Source: Epilithonimonas arachidiradicis
GTDB taxonomy: Bacteria > Bacteroidota > Bacteroidia > Flavobacteriales > Weeksellaceae
Direction: 5' to 3'
Assembly (NCBI RefSeq): GCF_003610695.1
Contig: NZ_RAQH01000007.1
Coordinates: 62,001-126,000, forward strand
DNA length: 64,000 bases
Shown here: positions 49,798 through 59,371 of the stretch, one piece after another
Layout: every line of letters starts with the position of its first letter
Numbering within the stretch: position 1 is the stretch's first letter
Notes under the pieces: generated by a model
Databases searched by the model: none
What the model saw: only the letters and a program-made list of their open reading frames with translations
Told to the model about the DNA's origin: nothing
Program-made: the position numbers and the translations under genes

Positions 49798-51794
49798 TCT
49801 TTATTGATGAGGTGTTGCAAATCGGGATCCTTAGAAATCCTTTCCATCTCATGTGTAATGATTTTTAAAATTTCAGATTTTATACTTTTATAATTTTTTT
49901 CTATTTCATCCCGCATACAATCGTTGCCCTCCTCATCAGCAAAAGAACGAATTTCCGGTATCTTTTGGTAGTGCTTTTCCTCTGCTGCAAGTTTTGCAGC
50001 ATCAACGACAATCTCAGAATGAAAAATCTTCTGTTCTATTCTTTCATCAAAATTATCAGAAACAGCGCCTACAAAAAATCCCTGTGTTAAAGTGGATATC
50101 TTGGAAGCAGGAATTAAACTGTCCAATTGTGTGGAGATGGATGTCGAAGTATCGTTTCTGTTAATTGATATACTCTGTCTTTTCTGTAACACTTTGCCAA
50201 ACCTATCAGATAAAGCCTTCGCCGTTTCACCGACTACTTGTCCACTGAAAATATTTCCGACTGTATTTTGGATGACCTTACTTTCTTTATCACCATAATC
50301 TCTGGTAAGCTGGGAAAAATCCTGAAATCCCAGGCAAACAGATACTTTGTTGCTTCTTGCGGTGGCAATCAGATTATCAAGACCTCTAAAATAAATAGTA
50401 GGCAGCTCATCAATAATGATTGAGCTTTTCAGCTGGCCTTTTTTATTGATCAGTTTTACAATCCTCGAATTGTAAAGCCCCAGCGCCGCAGAATAGATAT
50501 TCTGTCGGTCAGGATTATTACCAACACATAAAATTTTTGGTTCTTTAGGATTATTAATGTCCAAGGAAAAATCATCTCCCGTCATTACCCAGTACAGTTG
50601 GGGTGAAATCATTCTTGATAAAGGGATTTTCGCTGATGCGATCTGACCTTGCAACTGATCCTGCGCACCGCCCTGCCAGGCATCCATAAAAGGGGAGAGG
50701 TAGTTTTCCAATTCAGAATAAGAGGTAAGAATGGTAAAAACATCTTCGTATTTCTTATTCAGCAGTTCAATAGCGTGTGGAAAAGTACAATACTTGCCAT
50801 TATCATAGATTTTCAAAAACCAGATAATAGCCGCTAACAAAATGATAGGCGATTCCACAAAAAAGTCTCCTTGTTTCTGTATCCAGCTTCTATTCAAATT
50901 CAGCATAATGGTATAAGCCGCTTCATAGGCATCCGAAATATCGGTCATAAAATCAGGATTTAGGGGATTGCATCGGTGGCTTTTTCTGGGGTTGTCAAAA
51001 TTGATAATATAAAACTTAGGCTTTATGGTATAAGCATTGGAATGATTTAAAAGGTGATTATAAGCGATTGTTGAAAGGTCATCAAATTTAAAATCATAGA
51101 TATACATTGAAAATCCCTTTTCGATATGCTGCCTGATGTAATTATTGACTACAGCATAAGATTTTCCGGAGCCCGGTGTTCCTAAAACAATGGTCGCACG
51201 AAAAGGGTTAACGACGTTGATCCATCCGTGATGCCAGTTCCCTTGATAATAGAATTTTGTAGGAAGGTTGACAGAATATTCATTATGGAGTAGTTTTGTC
51301 TCTTGCTGGAAGCTTTCATTTTCACTGTTGAAGACATCATTCATCAAATTGTTTTTCAATATGCGGCTCATCCAGACTCCAGCCTGCATTAACAAAACAT
51401 ACCCCAGTCCAGTCGAAAAAAAATACAGATATGCTGCAAGATGAATATCAACTTTCAGCAACCAATCGTTCAGGAAAAACAGTAGGAACCCCGTTACAAG
51501 TGTAAGGTTGATTTTATTCCAGGTTATCTTTTCATTTTTTACGCCCTTTGTTCCAAGACAGCTCAGGCCTAATAGTACGACTGCAAAAATTTTAGTATAG
51601 AAAGGATTAGAGAATAAAGCAGCTGTCCGATTAAAATTATGCAGTATCTTTGTGGCGATGTCTATTGTCCATTGACGTTCATCAAAAAATCCATAGCAGA
51701 ACCAGTAAAGGTGCATCATTACAATGATAATGCTCACTGCCCTCATAAATGCCATAATTTTGGCCAATCCCCTCAAGTCGTCTTCTCCCTGCAT
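49791..51794 (-). CDS. mobC: Type IV coupling protein (VirD4/TraG-like)
   Basis: A 667-residue ATPase. N-terminal membrane helices lie at about 15-35, 65-82, 95-112 and 118-142. The Walker A is GTPGSGKS (residues 205-212) and the Walker B is IIIDELPTIYF. It links the relaxase-DNA complex to the secretion channel at the inner membrane. Bacteroidetes ICEs name it MobC. Here an NTPase gene on the other strand separates it from mobB. Confidence 0.92.
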   Translation of the reverse strand: MQGEDDLRGLAKIMAFMRAVSIIIVMMHLYWFCYGFFDERQWTIDIATKILHNFNRTAALFSNPFYTKIFAVVLLGLSCLGTKGVKNEKITWNKINLTLVTGFLLFFLNDWLLKVDIHLAAYLYFFSTGLGYVLLMQAGVWMSRILKNNLMNDVFNSENESFQQETKLLHNEYSVNLPTKFYYQGNWHHGWINVVNPFRATIVLGTPGSGKSYAVVNNYIRQHIEKGFSMYIYDFKFDDLSTIAYNHLLNHSNAYTIKPKFYIINFDNPRKSHRCNPLNPDFMTDISDAYEAAYTIMLNLNRSWIQKQGDFFVESPIILLAAIIWFLKIYDNGKYCTFPHAIELLNKKYEDVFTILTSYSELENYLSPFMDAWQGGAQDQLQGQIASAKIPLSRMISPQLYWVMTGDDFSLDINNPKEPKILCVGNNPDRQNIYSAALGLYNSRIVKLINKKGQLKSSIIIDELPTIYFRGLDNLIATARSNKVSVCLGFQDFSQLTRDYGDKESKVIQNTVGNIFSGQVVGETAKALSDRFGKVLQKRQSISINRNDTSTSISTQLDSLIPASKISTLTQGFFVGAVSDNFDERIEQKIFHSEIVVDAAKLAAEEKHYQKIPEIRSFADEEGNDCMRDEIEKNYKSIKSEILKIITHEMERISKDPDLQHLINKDV

Positions 51795-51933
51795 TTTCCT
51801 TATAATAAATGTTAAGGCTCGAATTTATTTAGTCAATAGAGACGCAAACTCATTGGGCAACTTTTGTAGCTGTATGGCAATATTAGGCAGTATGCCTCGC
51901 ACATGAATAAAATAATAATTAAATTACTGTAAA

Positions 51934-52467
51934 GTGAAACTCTATATAATCACCGGCGGTCCCGGTGCCGGTAAAACAACTTTAATCAATGCACTTCAGA
52001 AGAAAGGATTTAAAATCGTACCTGAAGAAGCTAGGCGACTCATTAAGGAACAAATACTTATCGATGGCAATGGATTACCTTGGAAGAACAAGGCACTCTA
52101 TGCCCAGCTGATGGCCGAAGCTTCTATACAAAGCTATTGGAACGTTATCAACGAGTCTTCAGAAAACACCATTTTTTTCGACAGAGCATTACCCGATACA
52201 ATCTGCTATATGAAAATGGAAAAGCTGCCAGTCTCTAAAGACATTACACAGTTGACAGAAACCATTGTATATAACAAAAAAGTATTTATACTTCCGCCTT
52301 GGAAGGAAATCTATATAACCGATGCGGAAGGCAAACAAAACTGGGAAGAAGCCGTCGAAACCTATGAACAAATGAGGATGACTTATACGAAATTTGGGTA
52401 TGAACTTGTTGTTGTTCCAAAAGATACTGTTGAAAAACGCTGCCAGTTCATATTAGACTTGATTTAG
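51934..52467 (+). CDS. AAA_28-like NTPase, cargo between mobC and mobB
   Basis: A 177-residue single-domain NTPase with Walker A GGPGAGKTT (residues 8-16) and the kinase-like motifs FFDRALPDT and PPWKEIY. Members of this ATP-binding family are of uncertain role, with links to nucleotide kinases. A GTG start at 51934 is used because no in-frame ATG precedes the Walker strand. It is transcribed against mobB and mobC, and its stop abuts that of mobB. Confidence 0.78.
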   Translation: MKLYIITGGPGAGKTTLINALQKKGFKIVPEEARRLIKEQILIDGNGLPWKNKALYAQLMAEASIQSYWNVINESSENTIFFDRALPDTICYMKMEKLPVSKDITQLTETIVYNKKVFILPPWKEIYITDAEGKQNWEEAVETYEQMRMTYTKFGYELVVVPKDTVEKRCQFILDLI

Positions 52468-53727
52468 TTATCTCCTTTTTCTTATTTTTCTTTTCTTCAT
52501 TCTGTTGGCAAACTCAATTTCTTCATGATCATTTTCATCACTTAAAGTCGGAAGAATTCCACCAAAGGATTCGAAAAAAGAATCTCTGCTACTTTCAACT
52601 GCAGTGAAAAGATGATGACTGTTTTGAGTAGGTCTTAGATGAAGAGTATGTTGATCTTTCATTTCCTCATCTGTCTTCTTGCTTGGATTATTCCATTTAT
52701 CATTAAAAACATTCGCTGAACATTCTTTTCCCAAACGTGATCCATTCCAGACCGTTTTTGACTGTTGATCAATAAAAATCATTCCGTAAATTCTTTCCTG
52801 AGCATTTTTACGAATCACCGTATCAATTCCTTCTTTTTGCAATTTTTTAATAAATGATTTTTCATTGTTTGAAGATTGTAATGACAAAATGATTTTCTCT
52901 TGTAGCTTCTCTTTCGTACGAAGATTTTTCATTTTTGCCTTATTAGATTCAAAGTGCTTTTCCAAAGAACCAAGACCAGCCTTTTTTCCAAACAGCGATG
53001 CTTTAAAAGGCTTTCCAATCTTTTTACCCTTCCTGTCTGTTGGAAAGTACAGTAAACCTTTTTGCAAGTGACCTTGCAGTTCTCCTTCCACTTTTTCCGC
53101 AGTAATATTATAAAGAGAGAGTAGAGCATTGTACTCACCCAGGGACTGAAATTGATATTGAGAACTGATATGTCTTACCACTGAGGCAATCTGACTTTTT
53201 ATATCGCCTCTCTTATAATCGACCGCTTTAAAAATCGGGCTGTTCAACTTATTTTCTTTTTCCAGTGCTGAAATCAATCCGAATTGCTTTTCCAGTTCCC
53301 GACATATTTTCATCGAACGCACTTTTTCGAATTTGTCGGATATCTTCTTACCTTCTTCATCGACGCATACAGAGACAATATGAATGTGACTTCTGTCTAT
53401 ATCCGTATGTTTAAATACAACAAACGGCTGTTCACCATAGCCCATTTCCTGCATGTATTGCTGAGCCATTTGTCTGTATTTCCCATCAGAAACATTGTCT
53501 TCAGGATCTGGATTTAAAGAAATATGCAGGGTATGTTTTTCTGTATTTCGATTAGCTGACAAATAAGGTTCAAATGATTTCGCCAGCTGACTAGCAGTGT
53601 AGCTTCCATCTGCTGTTTCAATCATTTTGTTAGTCAGCAGAATTTCTCCTTTCTCCTTTTCTATTTTAAGATTATTGTAGGACAAAGTACCGAACAAATT
53701 ACTGCTTCTTCCGATTTTAGCAACCAT
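52468..53727 (-). CDS. mobB: MobA/VirD2-type relaxase
   Basis: A 419-residue relaxase. HUH motif: His107 in FKHTDIDRSHIHIVS plus His114 and His116 hold the metal. The nucleophile is probably Tyr17 in GTLSYNNLK. The rest is a basic, helical C-terminus ending MKKRKIRKRR. It nicks oriT and leads the strand into the recipient. It lies 7 nt from mobA; together they form the relaxosome. In Bacteroidetes ICE naming this is MobB. Confidence 0.92.
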   Translation of the reverse strand: MVAKIGRSSNLFGTLSYNNLKIEKEKGEILLTNKMIETADGSYTASQLAKSFEPYLSANRNTEKHTLHISLNPDPEDNVSDGKYRQMAQQYMQEMGYGEQPFVVFKHTDIDRSHIHIVSVCVDEEGKKISDKFEKVRSMKICRELEKQFGLISALEKENKLNSPIFKAVDYKRGDIKSQIASVVRHISSQYQFQSLGEYNALLSLYNITAEKVEGELQGHLQKGLLYFPTDRKGKKIGKPFKASLFGKKAGLGSLEKHFESNKAKMKNLRTKEKLQEKIILSLQSSNNEKSFIKKLQKEGIDTVIRKNAQERIYGMIFIDQQSKTVWNGSRLGKECSANVFNDKWNNPSKKTDEEMKDQHTLHLRPTQNSHHLFTAVESSRDSFFESFGGILPTLSDENDHEEIEFANRMKKRKIRKRR

Positions 53728-53734
53728 ATGTTCA

Positions 53735-54163
53735 TTAGTTTTTAAGATGTTTTTGATTAAACTCTTCAGTCAATTGAACTACTTTTCTGAAGATTTCCAC
53801 CATTTCTATAGTCTGCTTTTCCAGTTTAAAAAGTAATGCCGCCGCTTTTTTCTCAGTAAAATGAGTGTAAAGCAGTTTTACAATCTGATTATAATTGACA
53901 CCGACCGCACGGAACTGGCTGTGAAATGAGGTCAGTCTCATATAAAAATCAATGGTTCCTTTATCTAATTTGACAGTATTTATCGTCTTTTCAAAGATGC
54001 AGGATGTTATAAAATGAGCCTTGACGGACATCCCTGATTGGTCAAACAATTCAAGAAACCGGGAGTGTTCTAGCTCATTAAAAGAGATCGTGTAACGAAT
54101 TTTAGCAGGGTCAGCCTTTGGACGCCGACCGGTTTTTTTCTGTTTATTATTCTGACCATTCAT
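53735..54163 (-). CDS. mobA: Relaxosome accessory protein
   Basis: A 142-residue protein with a basic start (KKTGRRPKADPAKIRY). A ribbon-helix-helix-like part follows (YTISFNELEHSRFLELFDQSG), then a helical C-terminus (FHSQFRAVGVNYNQIVKLLY), typical of MobA/BmgB-type oriT-binding proteins. It directly precedes the relaxase gene and faces the oriT hairpin. Confidence 0.85.
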   Translation of the reverse strand: MNGQNNKQKKTGRRPKADPAKIRYTISFNELEHSRFLELFDQSGMSVKAHFITSCIFEKTINTVKLDKGTIDFYMRLTSFHSQFRAVGVNYNQIVKLLYTHFTEKKAAALLFKLEKQTIEMVEIFRKVVQLTEEFNQKHLKN

Positions 54164-54225
54164 AATCCATCCATTTTACTTTATAAGACATCGACTTCGG
54201 AGATTGTTTTCCCAGCCCCCTGCAA

Positions 54226-54283
54226 GGGCAAGTTGTTTTCAGCATCCGAAAACGTTTCGAGATGCTCAAAACACAACTTGCCC
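54226..54283. other. Candidate origin of transfer (oriT) hairpin
   Basis: GGGCAAGTTGTTTTCAGCATC (54226-54246) pairs with GATGCTCAAAACACAACTTGCCC (54261-54283) with a small bulge. The loop contains CGAAA-ACG-TTTCG, which extends the stem. It lies 62 nt beyond the mobA start, where relaxosome genes keep oriT. The remainder of 54284-54781 has no gene, only short repeats such as CTGAGTCTCAG at 54594-54604. Confidence 0.6.
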
Positions 54284-54781
54284 CTTTCGGGTGAAAGGAA
54301 ATTACCTTTCAATACGACGAATGTTGTTCACAAAAACTCCTTAGCAAAGTAAGTCACAGATCATTAAAAAGTCTTTATCGTAACCAGTGCCAAAAAGAGA
54401 CATATACAGTCAAATCCAACCGCTAATCATCAGGTGTAACAGGTAATATCTTCATTTGTACCAGACGGTCAGCAAGTAAGAAATGCAGCCAGATGGTTAT
54501 AAATCTTCAATGCTTGAAGGCTTGACGTCCTGCTTTCCAGAATGCCGTAAAGCTTGCATTCTAAAAAGACATCGATCACGAATCTCTTAGATACTGAGTC
54601 TCAGCAGTCGCTCAGAATTGATTGATCGATTGTTGGACTTAAGGTTGGAAGGCAATCCGGAAAGCTTGAATTCAGGTAGGCTTGCCATAGTTAATCCTTT
54701 CAATACAAGATGCGGTTGACAGTGCTGCTTATTACACATAGTAACCAACATCAATAAAGTTTAACAATAAAAACAAAAAGA

Positions 54782-55549
54782 ATGGAAACAGGAAAAAAAC
54801 CAACCATTATTGCTTTTTCAACTCAAAAGGGAGGCGTAGGTAAAAGCACTTTCACATCACTTGTTGCAAGTATATTGCATTACCGTTTAGGCTATCAGGT
54901 TGCAGTCTTTGACTGCGATTTTCCGCAGTACAGTTTAATACAAATGCGGGAAAGGGATTTAAAAACAGTGATGCAGAATCCGATTTTAAAAAGGATGGCG
55001 CATCAGCAGTTTACGACCATCGGAAAAAAAGCATATCCCATTTTCCAAAGCAAGGCTGATACAGTACTGGGAGAAATAGAAAATTTTATAAATGGTTCAG
55101 AAACAGTACCTGATATCATATTTTTAGACCTACCCGGTACCGTGAACACAGCAGGAATTTTAAGAACCCTTGCCCATGTTCATCATATTTTTTCTCCTAT
55201 TACGGCAGACCGACTTATCCTTGAAAGCACATTAAGCTTTACGGATGTGCTGACCAATGTACTGATGAAAGAAAAGCAGACTGCAATAAAATCGATTCAT
55301 CTTTTTTGGAACCAGGTCGATGGCAGGGAAAAGACCCACCTCTACGAAAACTACAGTAAAGTTATTACAGAGTTGGGACTACCATTAATGAAAGCATCTA
55401 TTGCAGACAGCAAGAGATTCAGGAAAGAAGGAGAGACCGCTGCCAAAACAGTTTTCCGATCAACCTTGTTACCGGCAGACCCGAAGATGACGACGCAATG
55501 CCGGCTGGATCAATTCATGGAAGAATTTATAAGAATTATCAAGATTTAA
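54782..55549 (+). CDS. traA: ParA-type ATPase, conjugation gene
   Basis: A 255-residue ATPase with the deviant Walker A KGGVGKS (residues about 16-22), VFDCDFP and the switch DLPGTVNTAG. TraA of Bacteroidetes ICEs is such a ParA/MinD-like protein and lies first in the tra operon, probably acting in DNA positioning or pole placement. Next gene follows without a gap. Confidence 0.9.
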   Translation: METGKKPTIIAFSTQKGGVGKSTFTSLVASILHYRLGYQVAVFDCDFPQYSLIQMRERDLKTVMQNPILKRMAHQQFTTIGKKAYPIFQSKADTVLGEIENFINGSETVPDIIFLDLPGTVNTAGILRTLAHVHHIFSPITADRLILESTLSFTDVLTNVLMKEKQTAIKSIHLFWNQVDGREKTHLYENYSKVITELGLPLMKASIADSKRFRKEGETAAKTVFRSTLLPADPKMTTQCRLDQFMEEFIRIIKI

Positions 55550-55948
55550 ATGATGGAAACCAATAGAAAGAACGGAGAAAAAAACAACATTGATGAGGAC
55601 TACCTGATGTCCATTATGGCGGGGTCCACCAAGAAAGAATCTGCTAATGCAAAACAAGTAACATCAGACGAAACGCATTTGTCTAAACCAAAAACCAAAG
55701 CGAAAAAAACGAATGACATTAAATATGTGGAGCAGTTTCTGACTCATCAAACCATGAATAAACGTGGCGATAAAAGTATATACATCCGTCCCGAATACCA
55801 CGAGCGACTGTCCCGAATCATTCAGATCGTAGCAGATGATCAGATTCCTTTATATGCGTATTTGGATAACATCCTTGCTCATCATTTTGAAATGTTTGAA
55901 CAAGAAATCACTGAAGATTTCAACAATAAATACCGTCCCATTTTTTAA
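55550..55948 (+). CDS. DUF3408 conjugation protein (TraB-like)
   Basis: A 132-residue protein. The basic, disordered first 60 residues are followed by a DUF3408/ribbon-helix-helix-like domain (GDKSIYIRPEYHERLSRIIQ and VPLYAYL-like helices). It is probably the DNA-binding partner of the ParA-type protein before it, as with ParB-like small partners. Its start overlaps the traA stop region. Confidence 0.82.
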   Translation: MMETNRKNGEKNNIDEDYLMSIMAGSTKKESANAKQVTSDETHLSKPKTKAKKTNDIKYVEQFLTHQTMNKRGDKSIYIRPEYHERLSRIIQIVADDQIPLYAYLDNILAHHFEMFEQEITEDFNNKYRPIF

Positions 55949-55959
55949 AATGCCTACTT

Positions 55960-56580
55960 ATGGAATTAATTATAACAGGTCTTTTAATCATTATTATCCT
56001 ACTATTATGGGATAAAAGATCTTTGAAAAGTCCTACATCTGAAACAAAAAGTGAAACAAAATCAAATCCCTCAACAATTATTGGAAAAATAAAACAAGAA
56101 GAAAGACAAGCATTGCCATCATCTTCTGCTCAACGCCAGTTTGTAACCGCAGAAGTAAGAACAGATAATTTTGATTCAGAAACCAAAGAGCAGGAGATTG
56201 ACCAGCCTACTGACAAAAAATCATTAGAAGATATTCTGGTCAAAAGTGACGATTGGGAAGAAGAAGAGGAAGATTGGCAATACGAGAATTTTTCTGAGAT
56301 TGAAAGCGGTTTTGCCACAGGGGTTACCTTTCAGGAGTTGAGTACTGTGGGGCAGCTCTTACAGGAAGAATTCCTGGAGCCTGCCTTAGAGCAACAAGCA
56401 GTCAATATTATTCAAAAAATTCAGGAAACCGAGCTTTTCAGTCTATTAGAAAATTCGTTGGAGGGTGCTACAAAACGTATTGCCGATTTATTAAGCCAAA
56501 GTATTTCCAATGCAGATATTAAGAGGTCACCCAATCGCAAAAATGAATCAGATGGTTTCGATATTGGGGAGTTTTTATAA
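55960..56580 (+). CDS. TraD-like conjugation protein
   Basis: A 206-residue protein with an N-terminal membrane helix (LIITGLLIIIILLLW). An acidic linker (DDWEEEEEDWQYE) follows, then a helical C-terminus (TFQELSTVGQLLQEEFLEPALEQQAV). Proteins of this form and place are annotated TraD in Bacteroidetes ICEs; this is not the coupling protein TraD of F plasmids. Role unknown. Confidence 0.7.
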   Translation: MELIITGLLIIIILLLWDKRSLKSPTSETKSETKSNPSTIIGKIKQEERQALPSSSAQRQFVTAEVRTDNFDSETKEQEIDQPTDKKSLEDILVKSDDWEEEEEDWQYENFSEIESGFATGVTFQELSTVGQLLQEEFLEPALEQQAVNIIQKIQETELFSLLENSLEGATKRIADLLSQSISNADIKRSPNRKNESDGFDIGEFL

Positions 56581-56681
56581 ATCTCCCCTTATTAAATATC
56601 TTTTAGTTATTTATAACATTAATTATCGTTTCATAATTAATTCCTGACAAAACAATTGATGAAATGAGCCTGAACCCTTAG

Positions 56682-58553
56682 CTATTTACTATAGATGGTT
56701 AATAGTGGTATATCTATAAGAATTGAAAAATTCAATCTTCCAACACTTGAATTAGTTTTTATGACGGTTGCTGTCATGTCTTCTTCGTACTTTATAGTTC
56801 GTAAATTAGGTATGTAATTGTAATGAAAACCAATTGTGACAGGACTTTTCTGAAAATTATAATAGAGTCCAAGTCCTGGTGAAAGAAAATGTTCAAATTT
56901 TAGTCCTGAATAGGAGTTCTCGTCGCCGCTTAATCTTACATTCACCATGGTTCCAAGATCAATAATACTTGCAAAGAGGGTATATCTGTTTTTTGTGAAT
57001 GAAACACCAATTGGTGCTGCGAGACCAATATTTCCCTTTGTCTTATTACCAAAATCTGAATAAGCTGTTTCAAATCCTCCAGTAAGACCAACATAACCAT
57101 TAAGTGAAATGTTAACAATACTGTTTCTTTTTATAGAAGCACTTCCGATTGGGAGTGCAAATGAATCAAGTGTAGCAGCGATATCCTCACTGGTTTCAGC
57201 AGTTCCAAGCTGGGCTATAAAATTAACGGCACGCATATTCTGTATATTGATATCTTCCGGAAAATAGGGGCCAAGTTCCGTAATAATCACAGGAAGTATA
57301 TTCACATATTCGTTTTTGATAATTGGTGTATATAATTGAAGTGCTGTTTGGATGAATTCAACATACTTAGGGTCGATGTTATAAGTCGTTCGGATTAACT
57401 CATTATTAGAAAAATCACTAAAGGAAGCTATAATTTGGCTTGTGTACTTGATGTAATCATCCGAATCTGCTTTTAGTGATTTTTTTTCTCTAACAAGATT
57501 ATAGGCAACATTAAATGTATTAAAACAAGAAATCAAATTTTGAATCTTATCAGCATAAGAAACCGTAGAAATACTGTTAAGCTGTGAAATGTTGTAGAAT
57601 TTCAATTGCTGGTAGATTAATGCATAAAAAAAAGTTGTTGTCAGATCTTTGATAGAATTGGACTTTTTTGCACTGTATTTTAAATGCAGTAGGGGATTAA
57701 CCCATTTAGTAGCACTTTGTGCAGAATCTCGTAATGCTATAGAAAGCAGATTCACCATAGATACAGTCTTTGTAATCTCATCATTTGTAAATTTTATCTT
57801 GTTGATTCGTTCAATAATTTCATCAATGGGATACTCTTGTTTTGAATACGTTGAAATGTAGTAACCCATCATCAGATAATCACCGCCATCTCCAGGTATT
57901 TTTTGTCTTATATGATCGGACTTTGCAATATTTTCGGGTGCATTTTTGAGGTCAGATATGATAATTTGTTTTAGAAAAATCAAATCAGAAGAATAGTATG
58001 TATTGGCATTTTTTGACGGATAGTATTTTTTAACCTGTTCCAAGGTCTTTGGAAACAAAAGCTGTATGTTCTCAACATCATTGGTTTGTATTCTGTCAAA
58101 CATATTTTGTAGAACCGTATTAGCCATTTCAGCTTTAAATCTTTCCGCCATAAATGTCACTGTACCGTTAATCATTTTTGACTGCCAAGACAGTCCGGAA
58201 AGCTGTGAACTCTCCACATCACTGATCTTTTTAGATTTTTGATTATTTAATGCTATACTACCTGACTTGATTGGGGGGATTACTGCACCAGGTGCAATCG
58301 TTTCACTTACCACATATCTAATCAATTTTGTACTGATCTCGTTCTCTTTTAAAAATGGATTATCACTATTTTGATCTATACCATATCGTTGTAAAGTCTC
58401 GGAGTAACCCTCCAAGTTTGCTGAGTATGGATGCCTGATAAATTCCGAATAGATTTTCGCAAGTTTCAAGGCATCAAGGTATGTATTCTGAACATTCTGG
58501 CCATTTATTCCAAGGTAAAGGAATAAGAAGGAAAAAAATAATTTCTTTCTCAT
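56682..58553 (-). CDS. Exported protein with a C-terminal outer-membrane barrel, cargo in the tra operon
   Basis: A 623-residue protein with a signal peptide (KLFFSFLFLYLGINGQ). About 440 mainly helical residues carry no recognised motif. The last 150 residues are rich in alternating beta strands (VNISLNGYVGLTGGFETAY, GVSFTKNRYTLFASI, GLGLYYNF) and end as a barrel-like segment. It lies antisense between the traD-like gene and traE, which are normally neighbours. Roles such as entry exclusion, surface receptor change or phage defence are open. No homolog is recognised. Confidence 0.7.
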   Translation of the reverse strand: MRKKLFFSFLFLYLGINGQNVQNTYLDALKLAKIYSEFIRHPYSANLEGYSETLQRYGIDQNSDNPFLKENEISTKLIRYVVSETIAPGAVIPPIKSGSIALNNQKSKKISDVESSQLSGLSWQSKMINGTVTFMAERFKAEMANTVLQNMFDRIQTNDVENIQLLFPKTLEQVKKYYPSKNANTYYSSDLIFLKQIIISDLKNAPENIAKSDHIRQKIPGDGGDYLMMGYYISTYSKQEYPIDEIIERINKIKFTNDEITKTVSMVNLLSIALRDSAQSATKWVNPLLHLKYSAKKSNSIKDLTTTFFYALIYQQLKFYNISQLNSISTVSYADKIQNLISCFNTFNVAYNLVREKKSLKADSDDYIKYTSQIIASFSDFSNNELIRTTYNIDPKYVEFIQTALQLYTPIIKNEYVNILPVIITELGPYFPEDINIQNMRAVNFIAQLGTAETSEDIAATLDSFALPIGSASIKRNSIVNISLNGYVGLTGGFETAYSDFGNKTKGNIGLAAPIGVSFTKNRYTLFASIIDLGTMVNVRLSGDENSYSGLKFEHFLSPGLGLYYNFQKSPVTIGFHYNYIPNLRTIKYEEDMTATVIKTNSSVGRLNFSILIDIPLLTIYSK

Positions 58554-58722
58554 AAGTTGTTGTTTTAATGGTGTTTAATTTTCTTCTAAGTTAAAAAAAA
58601 TAATATCAATAAGCCAGAAAAAGCCAAAATATTCCATTGTAAACCAGACTGTAAAATTAGATGTGTGTGTTTTTAAACTTTGCAGCATTGATACATAAAA
58701 ATCCCATTAAAAATTATCTATT

Positions 58723-59028
58723 ATGACAAAGCAAAGAAAAAAAATCCTAACAGTTGTTTTACTTATTTATACAGTAACAACAGTCTTAGCCCAAGGTAAT
58801 GGCACTGCCGGCATCAATGAGGCAACCCAGATGGTCACCTCCTATTTTGAACCCGCCACCCAATTAATTTACGCTATCGGTGCGGTCGTCGGATTAATAG
58901 GTGGCGTTAAGGTTTATAACAAGTTTAGCAGCGGTGACCCTGACACCAGCAAGACCGCTGCCAGCTGGTTCGGGGCGTGTATATTCTTGATTGTTGCCGC
59001 GACAATCCTTCGCTCATTCTTCCTTTAA
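58723..59028 (+). CDS. traE: TraE (DUF4134), small membrane protein
   Basis: A 101-residue protein. The signal-like start (LTVVLLIYTVTTVLAQ) is followed by two membrane helices (LIYAIGAVVGLIGGVKVY and FGACIFLIVAATILRSFF) with GDPDTSKTAASW between, the DUF4134 hallmark. It is comparable to pilin VirB2-like subunits. The TAAACTTTG upstream (58674-58682) resembles a -7 box and may restart transcription after the cargo gene. Confidence 0.88.
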   Translation: MTKQRKKILTVVLLIYTVTTVLAQGNGTAGINEATQMVTSYFEPATQLIYAIGAVVGLIGGVKVYNKFSSGDPDTSKTAASWFGACIFLIVAATILRSFFL

Positions 59029-59029
59029 A

Positions 59030-59371
59030 ATGATGAGTATGAATACCTATCATATCAATAAGGGAATAGGCAGGACAGTAGAATTCAAGGGACTTAAAGC
59101 ACAATACCTTTTCATTTTTTCAGGTGGTTTACTGGGATTACTGATCTGCGTGATGATTATGTATATGGCTGGGGTCAATACCTATCTGTGTTTGATTCTA
59201 GGGGGAGCCAGCAGTGGATTGCTGATCTGGCAGACTTTCGCAATGAATGGAAAATATGGTGAACATGGATTGATGAAAAAGAGTGCACGCAAGAAGCACC
59301 CTCAGTATATCATCAACCGTAAGAGTATTTACCGCTATCTGAAAACAAACCGTAAAAAATCCACGTTATGA
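59030..59371 (+). CDS. traF: TraF (DUF4133) membrane protein
   Basis: A 113-residue VirB3-like protein with two membrane helices (FIFSGGLLGLLICVMIMYM and LCLILGGASSGLLIW) and the basic tail SARKKHPQYIINRKSIYRYL. ATG 59030 or the in-frame ATG 59039 are both possible; MNTYHINKGIGR at the latter fits the family well. Its stop overlaps the traG start (ATGA). Confidence 0.88.
   Translation: MMSMNTYHINKGIGRTVEFKGLKAQYLFIFSGGLLGLLICVMIMYMAGVNTYLCLILGGASSGLLIWQTFAMNGKYGEHGLMKKSARKKHPQYIINRKSIYRYLKTNRKKSTL

Noticed and set aside
51934-52467. NTPase as toxin or antitoxin of a TA pair
   Set aside because: No small partner gene lies next to it.
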